Part shown: positions 15,196 to 19,478 of the stretch, piece by piece | How positions within the stretch are numbered: the stretch's first letter is position 1 | Layout of the letters: each line of letters starts with the position of its first letter | NCBI GenBank assembly: GCA_023259235.1 | Contig: JAHFQQ010000023.1 | Span: 1 to 19,478, forward strand | DNA length: 19,478 nucleotides | Reading direction: 5' to 3' | Origin: Polaromonas sp. | GTDB lineage: Bacteria > Pseudomonadota > Gammaproteobacteria > Burkholderiales > Burkholderiaceae_C | Translations under genes and position numbers: made by a program | The notes under the pieces: generated by a model | Told to the model about the DNA's origin: nothing | The model's database searches: none | Seen by the model: the letters and a program-made list of their open reading frames with translations, nothing else

Positions 15196-15249
15196 CTACC
15201 GTCTCCGCCCGTCGGCAGTTAGCAGTAGCGCTAGCGAAATTCTTTTCAT
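15196..15249 (-). CDS. leuL: Leucine leader peptide (leuA attenuator)
   Basis: A 17-codon open frame encodes MKRISLALLLTADGRRR. Leucine codons 6, 8, 9 and 10 read CTA, CTA, CTG, CTA; CTA is scarce in this GC-rich sequence, so leucyl-tRNA shortage would stall the ribosome here. The RNA can form a 9-bp stem (one G-U pair) between the Leu codons (15231-15223) and the stop region (15201-15193). A second pairing can join GACGGGC (15213-15207) to the terminator arm. Together with the terminator 20 bp downstream this is the full logic of transcription attenuation. It starts 19 bp after the pssA stop. No good Shine-Dalgarno is seen, and the ATG is at the centre of a 20-bp palindrome. Confidence 0.85.
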   Translation of the reverse strand: MKRISLALLLTADGRRR

Positions 15250-15258
15250 GAAAAGAAT
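15239..15258. repeat. Perfect 20-bp palindrome over the leader start codon
   Basis: ATTCTTTTCATGAAAAGAAT is its own reverse complement, centred on the ATG of the leader peptide. In RNA it could fold into an 8-bp AU-rich stem with the loop CAUG; in DNA it could be a dimeric protein site. Which, if either, is real cannot be decided from sequence. Confidence 0.6.
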
Positions 15259-15268
15259 GTACCACAAT

Positions 15269-16081
15269 TCATTTATGCAGGCCGCGTTCATCCGGCTCAT
15301 CGGTTGAAATGGAGATAACGCTGGTCTGCTGGCCCTTGGCCTTGCGCCAGCCATACAACACGTACCCCGACAAGCCATACAGCACAAACAGGGCAAACAT
15401 CACCGTCGGCGGATCAATGTTGATTACGGCAATTCCCAGGACAATCAACACGATGACCACGAACGGAACGCTACGCTTCATATGAATGTCCTTGAAGCTG
15501 TAGAACGGCACGTTGGTGACCATTGTCAGGCCGGCGTACAGTGTCAGGCCAAAAGTGAACCAGCGAACCTGAAGGCCGCTGACGCCCGCGTCGGCCATAA
15601 GCCAGATAAAGCCGACCACCAAGGCAGCGGCCGCCGGCGATGGCAAGCCCTGAAAAAACCGTTTGTCCACCACTGCGGTATTGACGTTGAAACGGGCCAG
15701 GCGCAAGGCAGCACAGGCGCAATAGACAAAGGCCCCGATCCAGCCCCATCGTCCCAGGCTGGTCAAGGCCCAAACATAGGCAATCAATGCGGGCGCCGCC
15801 CCGAAAGACACCATGTCCGACAGGGAATCCAGTTGCTCGCCAAAGGCACTTTGGGTATTGGTCATGCGGGCGACCCTGCCGTCCAGGCTATCGAGCACCA
15901 TGGCTGCAAATACGCCGATGGCAGCCTGGTCAAAGCGCCCGTTCATGGCCATCACGATGGCATAAAAACCGCCAAACAGGGCTGCCAGCGTAAACAGGTT
16001 GGGCAAAATATAAATGCCTTTGCGCCGCTTGCGTGGCACCGCCTCCCCGGTCGCTGAAGTGAGTTCCTCGCCATCGTGCAT
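15269..16081 (-). CDS. pssA: CDP-diacylglycerol--serine O-phosphatidyltransferase
   Basis: Makes phosphatidylserine from CDP-diacylglycerol and serine in the inner membrane, on the way to phosphatidylethanolamine. The 270-residue protein contains the CDP-alcohol phosphotransferase motif Asp67-Gly68-x2-Ala71-Arg72-x8-Gly81-x3-Asp85-x3-Asp89. It has about six to seven hydrophobic segments (around 25-45, 52-66, 98-125, 145-165, 170-190, 205-225, 228-246). Both termini are charged and cytoplasmic by appearance. This is the membrane-embedded type found outside enterobacteria. A Shine-Dalgarno AGGAG lies 8 nt before the ATG. A terminator separates it from ilvC, and the leuA leader starts 19 bp after its stop, so pssA transcripts run into the leucine attenuator. 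Confidence 0.95.
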   Translation of the reverse strand: MHDGEELTSATGEAVPRKRRKGIYILPNLFTLAALFGGFYAIVMAMNGRFDQAAIGVFAAMVLDSLDGRVARMTNTQSAFGEQLDSLSDMVSFGAAPALIAYVWALTSLGRWGWIGAFVYCACAALRLARFNVNTAVVDKRFFQGLPSPAAAALVVGFIWLMADAGVSGLQVRWFTFGLTLYAGLTMVTNVPFYSFKDIHMKRSVPFVVIVLIVLGIAVINIDPPTVMFALFVLYGLSGYVLYGWRKAKGQQTSVISISTDEPDERGLHK

Positions 16082-16113
16082 GAAAATACTCCTGAAGCCG
16101 TGCTGACACCAGC

Positions 16114-16145
16114 AAAAAAGCCGCGCAGATTACCTGGCGCGGCTT
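16114..16145 (-). terminator. Intrinsic terminator downstream of ilvC
   Basis: On the minus strand AAGCCGCGC and GCGCGGCTT (outer limits 16145 and 16118) form a perfect 9-bp stem with a 10-nt loop, followed by a T-run complementary to A16114-A16119. It begins 32 bp after the ilvC stop and ends about 32 bp before the pssA start, so it separates the ilv genes from pssA-leuA. Confidence 0.87.
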
Positions 16146-16177
16146 ATCCGGAAACAAAGCCTGATTGAATTAAAGAC

Positions 16178-17194
16178 TCAGTTTCGCGTCTGGTCAACCA
16201 GCTTGTTTTTCATGATCCAGGGCATCATGGCACGGAGCTTTCCGCCCACTTGCTCTATCTGGTGCTCGGATGTCAAACGCCTGCGGCTGAGCAGCGTGGG
16301 AGCGCCGACCTGGTTCTCCAGCAAAAAACTCTTGGCGTATTCGCCAGTCTGAATGTCCTTGAGGGCAGCGCGCATAGCGTTCTTGGTGTCTTCTGTCACG
16401 ATGCGCGGGCCGGTCACGTACTCGCCATACTCGGCATTGTTGGAGATGGAGTAGTTCATGTTGGCGATGCCGCCTTCATAAATCAGATCGACAATCAGCT
16501 TGAGTTCGTGCAGACACTCAAAATAGGCCATTTCAGGCGCGTAACCGGCTTCCACCAGGGTTTCAAAACCCGCCTTGATGAGCTCGACGGTACCGCCACA
16601 AAGCACCGCCTGCTCACCAAACAGGTCGGTCTCGGTCTCTTCGCGAAAGCTGGTTTCGATGATGCCGGCTTTTCCGCCGCCATTGGCCATGGCGTAGCTC
16701 AGGGCCAGGTCGCGCGCTTTCCCGGTCTTGTCCTGATGCACGGCGATCAGGTGCGGCACGCCGCCGCCGGCGGCGTAGGTGGAGCGCACCGTGTGGCCCG
16801 GCGCCTTGGGCGCGACCATCCAGACATCCAGATCGGCCCGCGGCGTAACGCAACCATAATGCACGTTGAAGCCATGCGCGAACACCAGCGATGCGCCCTG
16901 CTTGATATGCGGGGCGACGTCGTTTTTGTAAACGGTGCCAATCTGCTCGTCAGGCAACAAAATCATCACCACATCAGCGCCCTTGACCGCGTCAGCGACC
17001 ACTGCAACCTTCAAGCCGGCTTTTTCAACCTTGGCCCACGACGCGCCGCCTTTGCGCAGCCCCACCACGACCTTCACACCACTGTCGTTCAGATTTTGCG
17101 CGTGTGCATGGCCCTGGCTGCCATAGCCGATGATCGCAACCGTTTTGCCCTTGATCAGGCTCAAATCACAATCCTTGTCGTAAAAAACTCTCAT
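16178..17194 (-). CDS. ilvC: Ketol-acid reductoisomerase, class I
   Basis: IlvC converts acetolactate and acetohydroxybutyrate to the dihydroxy acids of valine/isoleucine synthesis using NADPH and Mg2+. The 338-residue product is the standard class I length. It has GYGSQGHAHAQN (23-34), His107 (FAHGFN), Lys130, and metal/substrate residues Asp190, Glu194 (ETDLFGEQ), Glu226, Glu230 (YFECLHELK) and Ser251. The beta2-alphaB loop GLRKGGASW (45-53) has the Arg/Ser pattern of NADPH-dependent forms. AGGAG lies 6 nt before the ATG at 17194, and the start MRVFYDKDCDL is typical; the longer open frame upstream enters the intercistronic hairpin and is rejected. It lies 71 bp after ilvH and ends at a terminator. 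Confidence 0.98.
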   Translation of the reverse strand: MRVFYDKDCDLSLIKGKTVAIIGYGSQGHAHAQNLNDSGVKVVVGLRKGGASWAKVEKAGLKVAVVADAVKGADVVMILLPDEQIGTVYKNDVAPHIKQGASLVFAHGFNVHYGCVTPRADLDVWMVAPKAPGHTVRSTYAAGGGVPHLIAVHQDKTGKARDLALSYAMANGGGKAGIIETSFREETETDLFGEQAVLCGGTVELIKAGFETLVEAGYAPEMAYFECLHELKLIVDLIYEGGIANMNYSISNNAEYGEYVTGPRIVTEDTKNAMRAALKDIQTGEYAKSFLLENQVGAPTLLSRRRLTSEHQIEQVGGKLRAMMPWIMKNKLVDQTRN

Positions 17195-17222
17195 CTTTCG
17201 CTCCTGAGTATCTGCATTAAAC

Positions 17223-17262
17223 AAAAAACCAGCCCGCCAATTCCGGTACCCCGAAATTGGCG
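17223..17262 (-). terminator. Long hairpin after ilvH, possible partial terminator or processing site
   Basis: On the minus strand CGCCAATTTCGG-GGTA-CCGGAATTGGCG (17262-17235) is a 12-bp stem with one G-U pair and a tetraloop. It starts 3 bp after the ilvH stop codon. Six bases later comes TTTTTT (17228-17223). The gap between stem and T-run is longer than in typical terminators, so full termination is doubtful. It may set different levels of IlvBH and IlvC or protect the ilvBH message. Confidence 0.5.
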
Positions 17263-17265
17263 CCC

Positions 17266-17757
17266 TCAAACTCTCAAAATCCGCTCGCCACGGCCAATGC
17301 CGCTTGAGCCGGTTCGCACCGTTTCAAGGATGGCGCTGCGGTCAATGGCTTCCAGAAACGCATCGTTCTTGGATTGATCGCCGGTCAGCTCGATCGTGTA
17401 ACTCTTTTCAGTCACATCAATAATCCGCCCGCGAAATATATCAGCCATGCGCTTCATCTCTTCGCGCTCCTTGCCGACGGCGCGCACCTTGACCATCATG
17501 AGCTCGCGCTCGGTGTAAGCGCCCTCGGTCAGATCGACGACCTTGACCACTTCAATCAGTCGGTTCAGATGCTTGGTGATCTGCTCAATGACATCGTCGG
17601 AGCCGGCGGTCTGAATCGTCATGCGCGACAGGCTCGGGTCTTCCGTCGGGGCGACGGTCAGGCTTTCAATGTTGTAGCCACGGGCAGAGAACAGGCCAAC
17701 CACCCGCGAAAGAGCGCCTGGCTCGTTCTCCAGCAAAACTGCAATGATGTGTTTCAT
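17266..17757 (-). CDS. ilvH: Acetolactate synthase small (regulatory) subunit
   Basis: IlvH binds and activates the large subunit and carries the valine feedback site. The 163-residue protein has an N-terminal ACT domain with NEPGALSRVVGLFSARGYNIESL (11-33) and a C-terminal ACT-like domain (about 80-163). Residues that give valine resistance when changed in E. coli IlvH (Gly14, Ser17, Asn29, Ala36, Gln59) are all kept, so valine inhibition is expected. GAGGG lies 8 nt before the ATG. It is 108 bp downstream of ilvB; that gap contains a perfect 8-bp hairpin and no obvious promoter, so one transcript with ilvB is likely. Confidence 0.97.
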   Translation of the reverse strand: MKHIIAVLLENEPGALSRVVGLFSARGYNIESLTVAPTEDPSLSRMTIQTAGSDDVIEQITKHLNRLIEVVKVVDLTEGAYTERELMMVKVRAVGKEREEMKRMADIFRGRIIDVTEKSYTIELTGDQSKNDAFLEAIDRSAILETVRTGSSGIGRGERILRV

Positions 17758-17785
17758 AAGAAGATCCCTCTTTTCGCTGCCCTCC

Positions 17786-17807
17786 CCTGCGCACGGTAAT
17801 GCGCAGG
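17786..17807. repeat. Intercistronic hairpin between ilvB and ilvH
   Basis: CCTGCGCA (17786-17793) and TGCGCAGG (17800-17807) form a perfect 8-bp GC-rich stem with a 6-nt loop. No T-run follows on the minus strand, so it is not a normal terminator. It may stabilise the ilvB message or influence ilvH translation, whose start lies about 30 bp further on. Confidence 0.5.
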
Positions 17808-17865
17808 CTCGGCAGGCAATAGATTCGTCAGTTGATGGTTAATTTAATAAATGGCCAGGGACGGT

Positions 17866-19478
17866 TTAAAGGTCTTCAGACCCGAGCAGCATTTCAGTAA
17901 TGCCCTTGCCGGCTTTCACCATCGGGAACACATTTTCCGTGGGGTCGGTACGGAAATCCATGAACACGGTGCGGTCCTTGAGCTTGCGCGCCTCGCGCAG
18001 CGCCGGCTCTACGTCCTGCGGCTTTTCGATCAGCATGCCGACATGCCCATAGGCTTCGGCGAGCTTCACAAAATTTGGCAATGCGTCCATGTAGCTGCTG
18101 CTGTAGCGGCCGGCGTATTCAATTTCCTGCCATTGCCTGACCATGCCCAGATAGCGATTGTTGAGCGAAACGATCTTGATCGGCGTGTTGTATTGCAGGC
18201 AGGTTGAAAGCTCCTGAATGCACATCTGGACCGAGCCTTCGCCGGTAATGCAAAACACTTCCGAATCGGGCCTGGCCAGCTTGATCCCCATGGCGTACGG
18301 AATGCCCACGCCCATGGTGCCCAGGCCGCCCGAGTTGATCCAGCGGCGTGGCTCGTCAAACTTGTAGTATTGCGCTGCCCACATCTGGTGCTGGCCGACG
18401 TCGGACGTGATGTAGGCATCAACATCCTTGGTCATGTTCCAGAGCGTTTCAACCACATGCTGCGGCTTGATCACATCACCAGTGCCAAGGCTGTACTTCA
18501 GGCAGTCGCGCTGGCGCCAGCCGTCAATCGTGCTCCACCAGCCACCCAATGCATCGGCATCGGGCTTGAGCCCGGATTCGCGAATCATTCCGATCAGCTC
18601 GGTCAGCACGTCCTTGACATCGCCCACAATCGGAATGTCAACCCTTACCCGCTTGGAAATGCTTGACGGGTCGATATCAATGTGAATGATCTTGCGTTCA
18701 TTTTGCGCGAAGTGCTTGGGGTTACCAATCACCCGGTCGTCAAACCGCGCACCGACGGCCAGCAACACGTCGCAGTTCTGCATCGCATTGTTGGCCTCCA
18801 GCGTGCCATGCATGCCGAGCATGCCGAGGAATTTCTTGTCGCTGGCCGGGTACGCGCCCAAGCCCATCAGCGTATTGGTGCAAGGATAGCCCAGCATGTC
18901 CACCAGAGTGCGCAATTCCTGCGACGCATTGCTGAGCAAGACCCCACCGCCGGTGTAAATGTACGGACGCTTGGCGGCCATGAGCAGTTGCAAGGCTTTG
19001 CGGATCTGTCCTGCATGACCTTTGCGAACCGGGTTGTAGGAACGCATTTCAATGCTCTTCGGATAGCCGGCATACAGCGTCTTGTTGAACGAAACGTCCT
19101 TGGGGACATCGACCACTACAGGGCCGGGCCGACCCGTGCGGGCAATATGAAATGCCTTTTTCATGGTCTCAGCCATGTCTTTCACGTCCTTGACCAGGAA
19201 ATTGTGCTTGACGACGGGGCGCGTGATGCCCACTGTGTCGCATTCCTGAAAGGCATCTAGGCCAATGACTGCCGTGGGCACCTGGCCGGTGATGATCACC
19301 ATCGGAATGCTGTCCATATAGGCCGTCGCGATTCCGGTCACCGCGTTCGTCACGCCCGGCCCGGAGGTCACCAATGCAACACCGACATCGCCGGTTGCCC
19401 GCGCATAACCGTCGGCCGCGTGCACCGCAGCCTGCTCGTGACGCACCAAAATGTGCTGAATCGAGTCCTGCTTGTAAA
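17866..19478 (-). CDS. ilvB: Acetolactate synthase large (catalytic) subunit, N-terminus outside the window
   Basis: The ThDP enzyme condenses pyruvate with pyruvate or 2-oxobutyrate, the first common step of branched-chain amino acid synthesis. About 536 residues are visible up to the stop; roughly the first 50 lie beyond the window edge. The first visible residues, YKQDSIQHILVRHEQAAVHA, hold the catalytic glutamate (Glu47 in E. coli numbering). Also visible are GYARATGDVGVALVTSGPG and QECDTVGITRP. The ThDP/Mg motif in the C-terminal part runs from GEGS (CITGEGSVQMCIQELST) to SLNNRYLGMV. The TTG encoding the leucine before VRHEQ is internal, not a start. It leads the ilvB-ilvH-ilvC order; any ilv leader or promoter would be outside this window. 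Confidence 0.97.
   Translation of the reverse strand, partial: YKQDSIQHILVRHEQAAVHAADGYARATGDVGVALVTSGPGVTNAVTGIATAYMDSIPMVIITGQVPTAVIGLDAFQECDTVGITRPVVKHNFLVKDVKDMAETMKKAFHIARTGRPGPVVVDVPKDVSFNKTLYAGYPKSIEMRSYNPVRKGHAGQIRKALQLLMAAKRPYIYTGGGVLLSNASQELRTLVDMLGYPCTNTLMGLGAYPASDKKFLGMLGMHGTLEANNAMQNCDVLLAVGARFDDRVIGNPKHFAQNERKIIHIDIDPSSISKRVRVDIPIVGDVKDVLTELIGMIRESGLKPDADALGGWWSTIDGWRQRDCLKYSLGTGDVIKPQHVVETLWNMTKDVDAYITSDVGQHQMWAAQYYKFDEPRRWINSGGLGTMGVGIPYAMGIKLARPDSEVFCITGEGSVQMCIQELSTCLQYNTPIKIVSLNNRYLGMVRQWQEIEYAGRYSSSYMDALPNFVKLAEAYGHVGMLIEKPQDVEPALREARKLKDRTVFMDFRTDPTENVFPMVKAGKGITEMLLGSEDL

Noticed and set aside
16250..17377. A 375-codon plus-strand open frame opposite ilvC and the end of ilvH
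   Set aside because: Antisense to two intact conserved genes and shows no recognisable domain.

Overview
The window is an ordinary stretch of chromosome from a GC-rich betaproteobacterium. The gene orders lpxK - Trm112-like - kdsB - adk and ilvB - ilvH - ilvC - pssA - leuA, together with protein sequence character, point to Burkholderiales, most likely Comamonadaceae (Polaromonas/Rhodoferax-like). The family assignment is inference from memory of gene order and sequence style. I see no insertion sequence, phage gene, CRISPR array, tRNA or rRNA. Genes are densely packed and no gene-free stretch exceeds about 210 bases.

Left part (1-4614). The 3' end of lpxK overlaps a 60-residue Trm112/YcaR-like protein; kdsB and adk follow (lipid A / KDO supply and nucleotide metabolism). 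A cytoplasmic-type asparaginase runs convergently, ending 3 bp from adk. Divergent from it is lexA, whose upstream region carries two CTG-N10-CAG SOS boxes in tandem. An uncharacterised 95-residue protein with a strong ribosome binding site lies downstream of lexA.

Middle part (4615-12243, all + strand). This is a catabolic block: a D-2-hydroxyacid dehydrogenase; a 506-residue 3-hydroxyacyl-CoA dehydrogenase; a crotonase; a Crp/Fnr regulator; an APH-fold phosphotransferase; an acyl-CoA dehydrogenase; and a YfcG-type glutathione transferase. The phosphotransferase plus acyl-CoA dehydrogenase pair resembles LvaA/LvaC of the levulinate pathway and the two halves of mammalian ACAD10/11. That suggests conversion of 4-hydroxyacyl-CoAs into beta-oxidation intermediates, with the upstream crotonase and 3-hydroxyacyl-CoA dehydrogenase available for the next steps.

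Right part (12301-19478, all - strand). A PBP7-like endopeptidase is followed, in window order, by the branched-chain amino acid and phosphatidylserine genes leuA, pssA, ilvC, ilvH and ilvB (the last truncated by the window edge). Between pssA and leuA lies a complete leucine attenuator: a 17-codon leader peptide with four Leu codons (three of them CTA), competing RNA stems, and an intrinsic terminator just before leuA. A terminator separates ilvC from pssA, and a long hairpin sits directly after the ilvH stop codon. The attenuator, the tandem SOS boxes, the 4-hydroxyacyl-CoA hypothesis and the small protein after lexA are the items most worth a second look.
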